Origin: Kiritimatiellia bacterium
GTDB taxonomy: Bacteria; Verrucomicrobiota; Kiritimatiellia; JAFGHX01
Direction: 5' to 3'
NCBI GenBank assembly: GCA_016929905.1
Contig: JAFGHX010000175.1
Coordinates: 1-64,000 of the forward strand
Length of the DNA stretch: 64,000 bases
A program made the position numbers and the translations under genes. Position 1 is the stretch's first letter; the number at the start of each line of letters is the position of its first letter. Of this stretch, positions 1 to 9,645 are shown piece after piece. Under the pieces are notes generated by a model that did not search any database, had not been told where the DNA came from, and saw only the letters and a program-made list of their open reading frames with translations.

Positions 1-1
1 C

Positions 2-82
2 ACCGCGCGCCTGGAAGATGCCACCATCATCACCCGGGACAAGCTCCTGCGCAACTATCCGCATGTGAAGACATGCTGGTGA
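2..82 (+). CDS. C-terminal end of a PIN-domain (VapC-like) protein, 5' partial at window edge
   Basis: Frame 2 reads TARLEDATIITRDKLLRNYPHVKTCW*, resembling the PIN C-terminus (ATLVTKDxxIRxYPHVxTLW). Confidence 0.5.
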   Translation, partial: TARLEDATIITRDKLLRNYPHVKTCW

Positions 83-115
83 CGGCGACCCGGATCGACC
101 GTGACGAGGCGAGGA

Positions 116-1126
116 TCACCCCGGGCAGGCCGCGTGCGAGCCGCGGGGAATCAGCGTGCCGGCATAGAGCTGCCGGCGCGGGTGCCCGGCCCCGTTCGCC
201 GCACCACGCTCCAGGACCGCGCGGACCGCCGCGCGCCCCATCTCGACCAGCGGCGTGCCGATCGTCGTCACCGGCGGCGAGGCATAAGCGAAGGTCGGCT
301 CGTCGTCGTGCGCCACCACGGAGAGATTCTGCGGGATCCGCAGCCCAAGCGCGGCCGCCGCCTCATACACAAGCAGGGCAAAGCTGCCCGTGCACCAGAC
401 CGCCGTCGGCCGATCGGGCCGCTCCAAGAAGGCACGGCACGCGTCCGGATTGTCGGCACCCTCCAGAATGACGGACTGCGGGACACCGCCCAGTTCCCGC
501 ATGGTCTGCTCGTAACCGCGCAACCGATTCACGTAGTTCGGATGCAACACGTCATCCAGGGGGCTCCGCCTGGCCAGACACGTAATCCGACGGTGTCCAA
601 GCTCCCACAAAAACCGCACAGCCTGCCGCACGTTCTCGACGCTGTCGGACTGCACCGATTCCATCCGCGCGGAGCCGCCCTCGTAACCCAGAAGCACGAC
701 CGGCTTCTCCATCGTTTCCAGCATCTCTTCCAATGCCGCGTAGACCTGCGTGCGCGCATCCACCAGGATGAAACCCGCGACATCCTCCTCCACGTCCCGA
801 AAAGCCCGATGCGGCGCCTCCGCGTCTATCGGCTGCAACAGCAGCGTCTTCTCCCGCAGTAAGGCTTCCTCTTCGATGCCGTTCAGATACGCCGCATAGT
901 AGGGCGAGGCAAAGAAACCGGTACCCACATGGCTGTACATCACCGCAAGACGGCTAGCCTCCACCCCCGTATGCGCGGGCCTGACCACAACCGTCCCCCT
1001 GTGCGGCACCCGACGAACCAGGCCCCGCTCCTGCAGACGCCCAATCGCCTGACGAACCGGAATCTTGCTCACGCCAAACTCCGCCCCGATCGCCATCTCC
1101 GAAGGCAAATGGTCGCCCTCGCGCAA
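116..1126 (-). CDS. GntR-HTH / LacI-type periplasmic-binding hybrid transcription regulator, probably 5'-truncated
   Basis: LREGDHLPSEMAIGAEFGVSKIPVRQAIGRLQERGLVRRVPHRGT (GntR HTH) followed by a LacI-like sensor domain; only a TTG start, and the usual N-terminal helix is missing. Confidence 0.8.
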   Translation of the reverse strand: MREGDHLPSEMAIGAEFGVSKIPVRQAIGRLQERGLVRRVPHRGTVVVRPAHTGVEASRLAVMYSHVGTGFFASPYYAAYLNGIEEEALLREKTLLLQPIDAEAPHRAFRDVEEDVAGFILVDARTQVYAALEEMLETMEKPVVLLGYEGGSARMESVQSDSVENVRQAVRFLWELGHRRITCLARRSPLDDVLHPNYVNRLRGYEQTMRELGGVPQSVILEGADNPDACRAFLERPDRPTAVWCTGSFALLVYEAAAALGLRIPQNLSVVAHDDEPTFAYASPPVTTIGTPLVEMGRAAVRAVLERGAANGAGHPRRQLYAGTLIPRGSHAACPG

Positions 1127-1181
1127 TCTGCCGCTCTGAATCAGAGCGTACAGGGGAAGCGGTTGGGGGACGGACCCTGCG

Positions 1182-2765
1182 GTGTTGGACGGTGCGGAGC
1201 CCTTTGGCGGGTCGTGGACCCGATGCGCATCCGCCGCCGACTGCCGCGGGAACCCGAACTACGCCAAGATCTACGTGACGTCGGCGCCCTCGGGCTACGA
1301 TTTCCAGGCCGGCACATTCCAGGATGCCTCGTTCCTCTGGTTCTCCCAGGATCCGAATCCGGCGGACCCGTTCCATTACGACCGCACGGAATATCTGCGT
1401 ACGATCCCGCTGGCCGACGCGTCCGTCTTCCACACGCGCACATCCGTCACTGACCCCCGCGTTCTCACACAGTCCGATCCAGACTACTACGCAGGCGCGT
1501 ACGTCCTGGTCTGGCGCCAGCCGAACGTGACGGTCATCCGCCGGATCACGGGCTACTCGCCCGCCACGCACACGATCACGCACGAGGATCTCGGCGGCGA
1601 CGTGTATCCCGATCGCGATACGGGCTACGCCCTGCTGAATCATCCGGCATTCATCGACACGCCGGGCGAGTACGCGTTCGACGCCGCCGCCAACCGCCTG
1701 TACGTCTGGCCGCTGGAATCGGCGGATCCGGCCGCGCACGAGTTCAGCGTCGCCCAGCGCCATACCGGGCTCTACGCTTCGGGCGCCAGCTTCCTCGACA
1801 TCGAGGGGTTCATCGTGCAGAAGTACACGATGGGCATTCGCGCGATCGATTCGGGGGCTCAGGACGTGCGGATCCGGAACAACCACCTGCGCACCATGCG
1901 CGTGAACGATGCCTACGCGCTTCAGGTCGGCGGCCGGAACATGCTGGTCGAGAGCAACCGCGTCGTCGATTGTCAGCGCGCCGTCGGCATTCTCGCCGGC
2001 GGCAGCAACATCACCGTTCGCGCCAACTTCGTGCGGCGCACCTCGCGCAACGGTATCTGGTTCATGGGCGTCGATCACGGCCAGATCGTCGACAACGTGG
2101 TCGACGACATTTCCGGCACGCACGCCAACGGCATTTCCCTCTACCTCTTCAACAGGGACATCCTGGTTGCCGGCAACCAGGTCTGGAACACGGGCAGTTC
2201 GCTGACGTATCACGGCAACGGGTCTGCCAGCCCGCCTGCGGAGAACCTGATCCTCTGCAACAACGTGTTCGAGTACGCCGTGAACAGTTGGGGCAAGGAG
2301 ATGGGTGATGTGACCGTCGTGAACAACACATTCCTCGGCGTGGCCAACGTGGGCGGCGACGCGGGCCACGACGTGTTCGTCAACAACATCGTGCATGGCG
2401 GCGGCTCCGGCGACGTGCGCCGCCACAACCTCTACACCGCGCTCGCCTGGTGGCAGGACGCGCGTTACGGCTGGGCACTCGCCGAGGGCGAGTTGCAGGA
2501 AGAAAACCGCAACGTCGTATTCGAGAGCCCCGCCGCCGGCAACTACCGGCTCGCAGCCGGCAGCCCCGCCAAGGACGCCGGTACCAACCCGCTCGCCCTC
2601 CTGCCCGTGGCCCTCTTCCCGGACTACGACCTCACCCGCGACCTGGCGGGCAACCCGCGCCCGCAGGGCGCCGCCTGGGACATGGGCGCCTTCGAACGCA
2701 GCGCGGGCGCCGCCCCTGCGCCGCCCGCGCCGCCGAACGGCCTGCGGATCAGTAGCAGCCGGTGA
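1182..2765 (+). CDS. Right-handed parallel beta-helix protein, apparently N-terminally truncated
   Basis: Repeated N/V-rich turns (VRIRNNHLRTM, MLVESNRVVDCQRAVGILAGGSNITVRANFV, GQIVDNVVDDISGTHANGISLY); no signal peptide. Confidence 0.75.
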   Translation: MLDGAEPFGGSWTRCASAADCRGNPNYAKIYVTSAPSGYDFQAGTFQDASFLWFSQDPNPADPFHYDRTEYLRTIPLADASVFHTRTSVTDPRVLTQSDPDYYAGAYVLVWRQPNVTVIRRITGYSPATHTITHEDLGGDVYPDRDTGYALLNHPAFIDTPGEYAFDAAANRLYVWPLESADPAAHEFSVAQRHTGLYASGASFLDIEGFIVQKYTMGIRAIDSGAQDVRIRNNHLRTMRVNDAYALQVGGRNMLVESNRVVDCQRAVGILAGGSNITVRANFVRRTSRNGIWFMGVDHGQIVDNVVDDISGTHANGISLYLFNRDILVAGNQVWNTGSSLTYHGNGSASPPAENLILCNNVFEYAVNSWGKEMGDVTVVNNTFLGVANVGGDAGHDVFVNNIVHGGGSGDVRRHNLYTALAWWQDARYGWALAEGELQEENRNVVFESPAAGNYRLAAGSPAKDAGTNPLALLPVALFPDYDLTRDLAGNPRPQGAAWDMGAFERSAGAAPAPPAPPNGLRISSSR

Positions 2766-3069
2766 TCTTCCCTTCCCCTCGCAACTCCTGTCGATCCGGT
2801 GTAGACTAGCGGGTGCGCAGGCCGCCCCGTTGGACGGCTTCCCGATAGTCATACGCTTTGTCGGGTATCTCAGTAGCGCGGTCGCCGTGTCCCGAGCTTG
2901 TCGAGGGGGCCTCGGCCGCGCAGGGCCAGGCGAGCCGCCGCCGCGCTCTCGCCTAGGCCTTTCAGGCTACGTCGCGGCAGGTCGAGCTATGGCGAGCCAG
3001 GGGACGCCTGGCCTACCTGGGTTGCGGGCAACGCTCGCTTCAAGTGGCTTCACAGAGGCAATCATCGAC

Positions 3070-4524
3070 ATGCGCCAGTCAAACGGCAACGGCCAGACGC
3101 GGGTTATCCGCCCGGCACTCTCTACGAACGCCATCATCAATCCCGGCAAGGGCTGGGTGCTGTACGGCGGTCCGCAGCGCCAGCCGCCGGACGTGCTGGC
3201 CCTCGGCGCCCTTGGCTACCAGCGCTACGCGTGGGGCAGACTCGAACCCGACCAAGGCTGCTACCGCTGGGACGTCATCGATCGCGATCTGGCCGCCTGG
3301 AGCGCGGTCGGGAAGCCGTTCGCCTTCGGCGTCATGTGCGCCAGTTCCCACTCGCGCGAGTTCTGGACGAGCCCGAAATGGGTCTTCGATGCCGGGGCTC
3401 GCTATGAATCCTTCGAGTTGAAGAACCCGCGGCGGCGCACCACGGGGACCGAGGGTACGAAGCTCGTGCCCGTCTTCGACGACCCCGTCTTCCTGGCCAA
3501 ACTCAAGGCGTTCGTCGCCGCGCTCGCCGCGCGCTACGACGGCCACCCGGGCCTCGCCTTCCTCGACATCCGCTCCTACGGCAACTGGGGCGAGGGCCAC
3601 ATGCACCCGTTCGGCAGGCCGGACATCGCCGAAGACAAATACCTCGAGCACCTCGCGCTTCACCGCGAGGCGTTCCGCAAAACGCTCCTCATGGTCTGCG
3701 CCCAACCGCGCCGGTACCCCCTTGCCATGAACTGGGCCGTGCAGAACGGGATCGGCATCCGGCGCGACGGCATCTGCGGCAACAGCGACGGGCGCGAGGG
3801 GCTGCTCTGCTACGGCCGCCGGCCCGCCGTATTCGAACTGTTCGGCCCGTACGACATGCTCAAAGAACTCGGCTGGTGGGAGGGCCGCAAGGACGCCGAC
3901 GGCAACGGGCACCGGCTGGCGGACTGCGTCGAGACCGGCAAGCCGAGCTGGTGCGACCTCAGCCGCGGCGGGCCGTCGGGGCTGGACATGCTCACCAACG
4001 AGCGGGCGCTCGTGGAACGGCTCGCCAACCGCATGGGCTACCATCTCGTACTCAGCGAGGCACGCTATCCCGCCGTCGCGGCCGCGGGCAGACCGGTCGG
4101 CGTCGAGTTGACGTGGGAAAACCGCGGCGTGGCGCCCGTCTACCTCGCCGCCCAGGTCCGTTTCGCCCTCTTCCGAACGGACGGCTCCCTCGCCGACACA
4201 TGCCGTGCGCCAACCTCAAGACCCGCCGACTGGCAGCCGGACAACGCCGTCCCCGTCCGTGAAACGCTCCTCTTCCCCTGTGCCGGCCCGGGCGACTACG
4301 AGTTGGCCGTCGGCCTTTGCCGGACCGACTCCGCCGCGCCCACCATCCGTCTCGGCATCGACACGCCCATGCACAGACTCTGGCACGTGCTCGGGCCGCT
4401 GCACGTGACCGCGGACGGCGGCCGGCCGTTCGGGCTGGCCAAGGGCCGCATGCGACTGCCGAGAAACTTCAACGAACCGGACTCGGAGATCGAGAACCTG
4501 TTTTCGCGAGAAGCGGACTGGTGA
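3070..4524 (+). CDS. DUF4832-like / TIM-barrel glycosidase-like protein
   Basis: MRQSNGNGQTRVIRPALSTNAIINPGKGWVLYGGPQ...; trimmed from the 2395-4524 ORF to the ATG at 3070 because upstream translation is low complexity. Confidence 0.6.
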   Translation: MRQSNGNGQTRVIRPALSTNAIINPGKGWVLYGGPQRQPPDVLALGALGYQRYAWGRLEPDQGCYRWDVIDRDLAAWSAVGKPFAFGVMCASSHSREFWTSPKWVFDAGARYESFELKNPRRRTTGTEGTKLVPVFDDPVFLAKLKAFVAALAARYDGHPGLAFLDIRSYGNWGEGHMHPFGRPDIAEDKYLEHLALHREAFRKTLLMVCAQPRRYPLAMNWAVQNGIGIRRDGICGNSDGREGLLCYGRRPAVFELFGPYDMLKELGWWEGRKDADGNGHRLADCVETGKPSWCDLSRGGPSGLDMLTNERALVERLANRMGYHLVLSEARYPAVAAAGRPVGVELTWENRGVAPVYLAAQVRFALFRTDGSLADTCRAPTSRPADWQPDNAVPVRETLLFPCAGPGDYELAVGLCRTDSAAPTIRLGIDTPMHRLWHVLGPLHVTADGGRPFGLAKGRMRLPRNFNEPDSEIENLFSREADW

Positions 4525-4649
4525 GGGGTGTGGGCGCGTCGTATCTCCCGTGACAGAATGCAGGTTCGGTGGTAGAATGCGCTTGAGCCAGTGGCCGCGG
4601 GAACCTGGCGGCCGTCTGTCGGTACGCCCCTCTCACACGGGAGCCCGTC

Positions 4650-7034
4650 ATGGGTAGAACGAACACCCTCGTCGCGGCGTTGGCCCTGCTGCCTGCGACG
4701 TGGCTTCTCCGCCCCATCCCGTCCGCTGCCCAATCCATCGTGGTGGCGCCGCCGCTCGGTCACTTCCAGATGCGGTCGGCGCTCACCAACGTCCACCCCC
4801 GCCTCTACTTCACCGCCGCCGACATCCCGACGATCCGCACCCAGGGACAAGGCCCACGTAAGTGGTTTCTCGACGATGCAAAGAGCGCGTTCGGCGGCTA
4901 CACCGGCGGTTCCGTCACCGTCACCGATCTCGGCGACTGGAAGAACTATCTCTACGGGTTCTGGGGCCAGTTCGCGATGGACATGTTCTTCCTCGTCGAC
5001 CAGAACACGGCCTACGCCGACACCGCCAAGGCATGGGCGCTGCACTACGCGCGCGACCCGTCGTTCTGGATCACCGACGATCTCGTCCCCATGGAGATCC
5101 TCTCCGGCATGGCGCTGACCTACGACATTCTCTACGACCGGTTCACCGCCTCCGAGCGCGGTGAGCTGCGCGCCACGATGTATCAGGCCCTGGAATACAT
5201 CTATGCCCGGTTCTTCGTCGGCCAGTACTGGACGCAGGACTATCAGAACAACCATATGCACAACCGGCTCCATGGTCTGGCCCACGCGAGCTTCGCGATG
5301 TACGGCGACGATCCCGCCTATGACGTCCGCACACACGCGGACCTCGCGCTGTCCTGTTTTGAGAACCTGCTGATCTGGCTGCCCGACGACGGCAGCAACC
5401 ACGAAGGCCCGGGCTACTGGGACTACGGGCACCACTGGGTCGTGCGGCTGGGCCACCTCGTGAACCACGTCACCGGCACCAACCGCACCGCCGCCTGCTC
5501 CCATTTCCGCGGCGCGCACCTGTTCCGCATCTACCTGACCGCGCCCGGCTGGCGGCATACCTTCAACATCGGCGACGGCGGGGGCGGCGCGCCGGACAGC
5601 GTCACAGCCTGGGCGCGGCCGATCGCGGAGTATCAGGACGCCCATGGCGCTTCCGTCCTGCGCACGTTCATGCAGGACTACGCCGACACCTTCTACCGCC
5701 ATTCCGCCTGGGGCGCGCTCTGGTACGACGCCGGTATGACCGACGAACCCTACAGCAACATGCCGCTCTCACGCTTCTGGCCCGACCTGGAAGTGCTTTC
5801 CGCCCGCTCCTCCTGGGAATCCAATGCCGTCGGCTTCGTCTTCAAGTGCGGGCCGCCGGGCGGCCATCACATGCAGCAGCTCCGCGCCGGCGACGCGTGG
5901 GTCAACGTCGCGCACGATCATCCCGACCAGAACCACTTCATGCTCTTCGCGCACGGCAAGATGATGGCACAGGACGACGACTACCCGCAGCCGGGCAACG
6001 GCGCGAAGCTGACCCGCAACCACAACAGCATTGTCATCGACGGGCAGGGCGGCCCGCGCGAAGGCGAAGGCTGGTACCAGCCGTTCCCGTACAGTCAGAC
6101 GGCCACCATGGACGACGTGCTCCTCTCCGGCTCATCCGCCTACGCCGCGGGCAACGCCACGCCGCTCTACACCAATGCCAACAGGTTCGTGCGGCATATC
6201 GCCTTTGTCGAAGGCGAGTACGTGTTGATGATCGACGATCTCGTGGGTGCCGGCGGGACCGCACACGAGTTCGAGTGGCGCCTGCATAAGGACGGCACCT
6301 GGACGAACGGCGCACCGGGCCAGTTCTTCGTCAGCGACGGCGACGTGCGGCTTGATATCCGGTTCCTGGCGCCGGCGCCCGGCGCTTGCACCAGCCAATT
6401 CCTGCCGGCCGAGGCGACAGCCAAACCGTGCGTGGCCGTTTCCACCACCGCCACCCAGACCCAGTTCGTGACGCTCGTCGTGCCGCAGACGAACGGAGCG
6501 CCCGCCATCGCGGCCGAGCCACTCCCCGCCACCGGCGGCTATGCCGTTCTCGCGCAACACGGCCAGACCACCGATCTGTTCGCCGTCGCCCCGACACCCG
6601 GCACGCTGACCTTCACCAATGTCGCGGCCCAGGGCGCGGCGGTCCTGCTGCGAAAAGACGGCTCATCGACCCAGGCCGCGCTCCTCGCCAGAGGCTCCGC
6701 CCTGCACGTGGGCGGAGCCCTCCTGCTCGGCAGCGACCAGCCCGCCAACCTGGCCTGGCGCCTCGCGCCTGACGGCGTCCGCGTGGAAGCAGAGGCCCCC
6801 TACAAAACCTCGGCCGGCGATGTCACTCTCCAGGTAGGAGGGCTCACGCCGGCCGCTTGGTACCAGCCCGTCGTCGACGGCGCACCGCGCGGCCCTGTGC
6901 AGGCAGACTCAGGCGGCGTGGCCGCCATCACGCTCAACCTGGCCCAGCGTCAAGAGCTGACGCTCTCCCACACGGCAGCGCCCACCTCGCCCGACCCGCC
7001 TTCAAGCCTGCGGGTCACGCCCGCGGGACCGTGA
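4650..7034 (+). CDS. Secreted heparinase II/III-like (alginate-lyase-like) protein
   Basis: Signal peptide MGRTNTLVAALALLPATWLLRPIPSAAQ, then HPRLYFTAADIPTIR, NHMHNRLHGLAHASFAMYGDD and HDHPDQNHFMLFAHGK; heparinase II/III-type fold. Confidence 0.75.
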   Translation: MGRTNTLVAALALLPATWLLRPIPSAAQSIVVAPPLGHFQMRSALTNVHPRLYFTAADIPTIRTQGQGPRKWFLDDAKSAFGGYTGGSVTVTDLGDWKNYLYGFWGQFAMDMFFLVDQNTAYADTAKAWALHYARDPSFWITDDLVPMEILSGMALTYDILYDRFTASERGELRATMYQALEYIYARFFVGQYWTQDYQNNHMHNRLHGLAHASFAMYGDDPAYDVRTHADLALSCFENLLIWLPDDGSNHEGPGYWDYGHHWVVRLGHLVNHVTGTNRTAACSHFRGAHLFRIYLTAPGWRHTFNIGDGGGGAPDSVTAWARPIAEYQDAHGASVLRTFMQDYADTFYRHSAWGALWYDAGMTDEPYSNMPLSRFWPDLEVLSARSSWESNAVGFVFKCGPPGGHHMQQLRAGDAWVNVAHDHPDQNHFMLFAHGKMMAQDDDYPQPGNGAKLTRNHNSIVIDGQGGPREGEGWYQPFPYSQTATMDDVLLSGSSAYAAGNATPLYTNANRFVRHIAFVEGEYVLMIDDLVGAGGTAHEFEWRLHKDGTWTNGAPGQFFVSDGDVRLDIRFLAPAPGACTSQFLPAEATAKPCVAVSTTATQTQFVTLVVPQTNGAPAIAAEPLPATGGYAVLAQHGQTTDLFAVAPTPGTLTFTNVAAQGAAVLLRKDGSSTQAALLARGSALHVGGALLLGSDQPANLAWRLAPDGVRVEAEAPYKTSAGDVTLQVGGLTPAAWYQPVVDGAPRGPVQADSGGVAAITLNLAQRQELTLSHTAAPTSPDPPSSLRVTPAGP

Positions 7035-7265
7035 AGGACACACCGCTGAAACTCGATTCACCTGAGACAGGCGAATCCCCAGAATGGCCACGGCAAGCCG
7101 TGCCGAGCTCGTGGCCGCGGCCGCCAGGCCGTGGGGTGCACCCCGCACGTTGTGCCGTCCGCCACGCGCTGGCGCGCGCGGCTACGCTGGACAACGTTTC
7201 AGATTTGCCGTTTCTTCGGCCCAATCGTGCGCGTGAACAGACATGCCACGGCCTGGCGGCCGCGG

Positions 7266-8414
7266 CTACATGCACAACACGCCACGGCCTCTCGCCCACG
7301 TCGCGCTGGCGACCGGCTCCATCCCGCCGTTCGCCGCGGAGCGCACGGCGGCGTCGAGAATGGCGGCCGCCTCCAGGTTGTGCGGGGTGCCCAGCACCGG
7401 ATGCAGCGGCTCCCCCGTCTCGAGGCGCGTGATGAACTCGTGCGCGGTGTCCTTGCGGTCGTCCGGCAGCGGACCGCACGCGAAAATCTCGCTCCCGCCC
7501 CCGGCCCGGCCGAGCCGGACCTGCGAGGCGCCGTTCGTGCCGGGTTCAACCACCAGCGTGCCGCGCTCGCCGTATACGATCGGACCGGGTCCAACCCCGT
7601 GGTGCCAGGTCGACCATGTCCCCTGCAGGATGGCCATGGCCCCGGGGAACCGCACGAACATCACGCCGTTGTCGTCGGCTTCCGCCCACGGGCTGCCCAG
7701 GTTCGCCTTGACCCCGAACACCGCCTGCGCCTTCTCGCCCAGAATCCAGGGCGCGGCAAATGCGCCGTAGCAGCCGAAATCGAGCAGCGCGCCGCCGCCC
7801 GTCGCGTCCTGATGCCACCAGGTGGCCGCCCGCTCGCTTTCCGTCAGGTCTTCCCCTTTGTCCCGGATGCCCGGATGCGACGCGCCCGGCGCCAGCGGCC
7901 CGGCGTGCCCGATCCGCAGCCGAAACTCGAGCGGCTTGCCGATGTGCCCCGCCTGAATAAGCGCCTCCACCTTGCTCAGGTTGGCGACGAACGACAGCGG
8001 CCAGTGGATCATCATCAGGATCCCCGCCTCCCGCGCCGCGCGCGCCATCCGCAGCGCGTGCGGCATCGACATCGCCATCGGCTTCTCGACGCACACATGC
8101 ACGCCTGCCGCCGCGCAATCCTCGACGATCTGCGGGTGATAGACGTTCTCGCTGCAGCAGGCGACGATGTCGAGCCGCTCGTGCGCCAGCATCTCGCGAT
8201 AATCGTCGTAGGATTTCGGAATCCCCAGCTCGTTCAGCATGTGCTCCCGATTCCACTCCCGGGTGAAAAGCGCCTTGCGCTTCTCCGGCACGAGCGGGAC
8301 CGTGTCCGCGCAGGCGACCACATCCGTGCGCGGATGTTCGACGAATGTCTTGGCCACATGGTTGATGTGCATGTGGCACAGGCCCAGAATCCCTACGCGA
8401 TATGTCTTCGGCAT
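7266..8414 (-). CDS. Gfo/Idh/MocA family oxidoreductase
   Basis: RVGILGLCHMHINHVAKTF...; GVHVCVEKPMAMSM matches the EKP motif of the family. Confidence 0.85.
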   Translation of the reverse strand: MPKTYRVGILGLCHMHINHVAKTFVEHPRTDVVACADTVPLVPEKRKALFTREWNREHMLNELGIPKSYDDYREMLAHERLDIVACCSENVYHPQIVEDCAAAGVHVCVEKPMAMSMPHALRMARAAREAGILMMIHWPLSFVANLSKVEALIQAGHIGKPLEFRLRIGHAGPLAPGASHPGIRDKGEDLTESERAATWWHQDATGGGALLDFGCYGAFAAPWILGEKAQAVFGVKANLGSPWAEADDNGVMFVRFPGAMAILQGTWSTWHHGVGPGPIVYGERGTLVVEPGTNGASQVRLGRAGGGSEIFACGPLPDDRKDTAHEFITRLETGEPLHPVLGTPHNLEAAAILDAAVRSAANGGMEPVASATWARGRGVLCM

Positions 8415-9532
8415 GACGGTTCATCCTCCTCCTCGAAAACAATCTCACGACCCGCCTGCGCCGAGAGCGAGATCGCTTCCAGCGCGCGGGTCGCGTTGAG
8501 CACCTCTTCTTTCCTGACGACCAACGCCTCCTCGCCGCGCAGCACCTTCACGAAGTGTTCGGTCTCCAGCCAGTGCCCGCTGAACGGCACGTTTCGGTCC
8601 GCCGGCACCTGCGGCGAGATGTTGCTCTTGTAGCGGCCCGTATTGCAGGAGAGCACGAGCGGATCGGCGGTCAGCCCGCCTTCGGTGCCGAGGATCATGA
8701 GGCTGTGCATGTTGGCCGGGATGTTGGCCGCCCAGCTCAGCCGCATGGAGATCACGCCGCCGCCCTCCAACCGCACGAACGCGGTCGCCATGTCCTCAAC
8801 GTCGAACTCGGCCTGCGCGTACGGGCGCGGCATCAGCACGCCCAGCGGCGCCCCGCTCTCCGCCAGCGAGGTAGCCAGATTCTCAGGCCGGTTCCCGATC
8901 TTGGTGAACACGGCCGCCGTCACCGCCCGCACGCGCGGATTGCCCATGATCCAGAGCAGCAGGTCCATCTGGTGCGAGCCGAAATCGAAAATCGGGCCCG
9001 CGCCGGAATGCGCCTTCATGTGGAACTGCCCCCAAGTCGGAATCCCGCGCCGGCGCATGGAACAGGTGTCGGCAAAGTAGATCTCGCCCAGCCGCCCCTC
9101 AGCCGCCAGTTCGCGCGCCGCCAGCGAACGCCCGCTGAACCGGGAACTCTGCCCGGCAAACAGTATCCGGCTTTCCGCCTCCGCCGTCTCGTACATGGCC
9201 GCCGCGTCCGCGTGGTTCGTCGCCACCGCCTTCTCGCACAGCACGTGCGCGCCCGCTCGCAGCGCGCCGATCGTCTGCTCCTTGTGGTAGGCGTTGGGCG
9301 TGCAGACCGACACGATGTCCGGCTCCGCCTTCTCCAGCAGCTCCTGCCACTCCCCGTAAACGGCCGGGATCCCCTCCTTCTGCGCCAGCAGCCGCGCCCG
9401 CTCCACGCAACGATCCGCCAGCGCCACGAGTTCCACCTGCCCCGCCAGATTCTTCCATGCCGGGATATGCGCGGCACCCGCGATCATCCCCGCCCCGATC
9501 ACCCCCACCCTGAACGGCTTCTCCTTCTTCAT
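8393..9532 (-). CDS. Gfo/Idh/MocA family oxidoreductase
   Basis: MKKEKPFRVGVIGAGMIAGAAHIPAWKN...; GAHVLCEKAVATN; start trimmed to the ATG at 9532; overlaps the next gene by 22 nt. Confidence 0.87.
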   Translation of the reverse strand: MKKEKPFRVGVIGAGMIAGAAHIPAWKNLAGQVELVALADRCVERARLLAQKEGIPAVYGEWQELLEKAEPDIVSVCTPNAYHKEQTIGALRAGAHVLCEKAVATNHADAAAMYETAEAESRILFAGQSSRFSGRSLAARELAAEGRLGEIYFADTCSMRRRGIPTWGQFHMKAHSGAGPIFDFGSHQMDLLLWIMGNPRVRAVTAAVFTKIGNRPENLATSLAESGAPLGVLMPRPYAQAEFDVEDMATAFVRLEGGGVISMRLSWAANIPANMHSLMILGTEGGLTADPLVLSCNTGRYKSNISPQVPADRNVPFSGHWLETEHFVKVLRGEEALVVRKEEVLNATRALEAISLSAQAGREIVFEEEDEPSCRRHIA

Positions 9533-9645
9533 GTGTGTCTCCTTCATCTCCACGATCTTGCCGGCCCCCACGGCCTCGCGCCGTGGGGGAGAAAGATTGG
9601 CGCGCTGGGCACGGGATGAATCTGATTCCCCGGCCCCCCCCCCAC

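Noticed and set aside
954-2852. 632-aa minus-strand ORF over the beta-helix gene
   Set aside because: Antisense shadow in GC-rich DNA; V/A/R/G-rich, no domain; the plus strand has clear beta-helix repeats.
2890-2910. CCCGAGCTTGTCGAGGG-like sequence
   Set aside because: Resembles common intergenic repeats built on GAGCTTGTCGA seen in many genomes, but only one clear copy here, so not reported as a finding.
2395-3069. N-terminal extension of the 2395-4524 ORF
   Set aside because: Low-complexity A/R/P/T-rich translation overlapping the beta-helix gene out of frame; family similarity starts at 3070.
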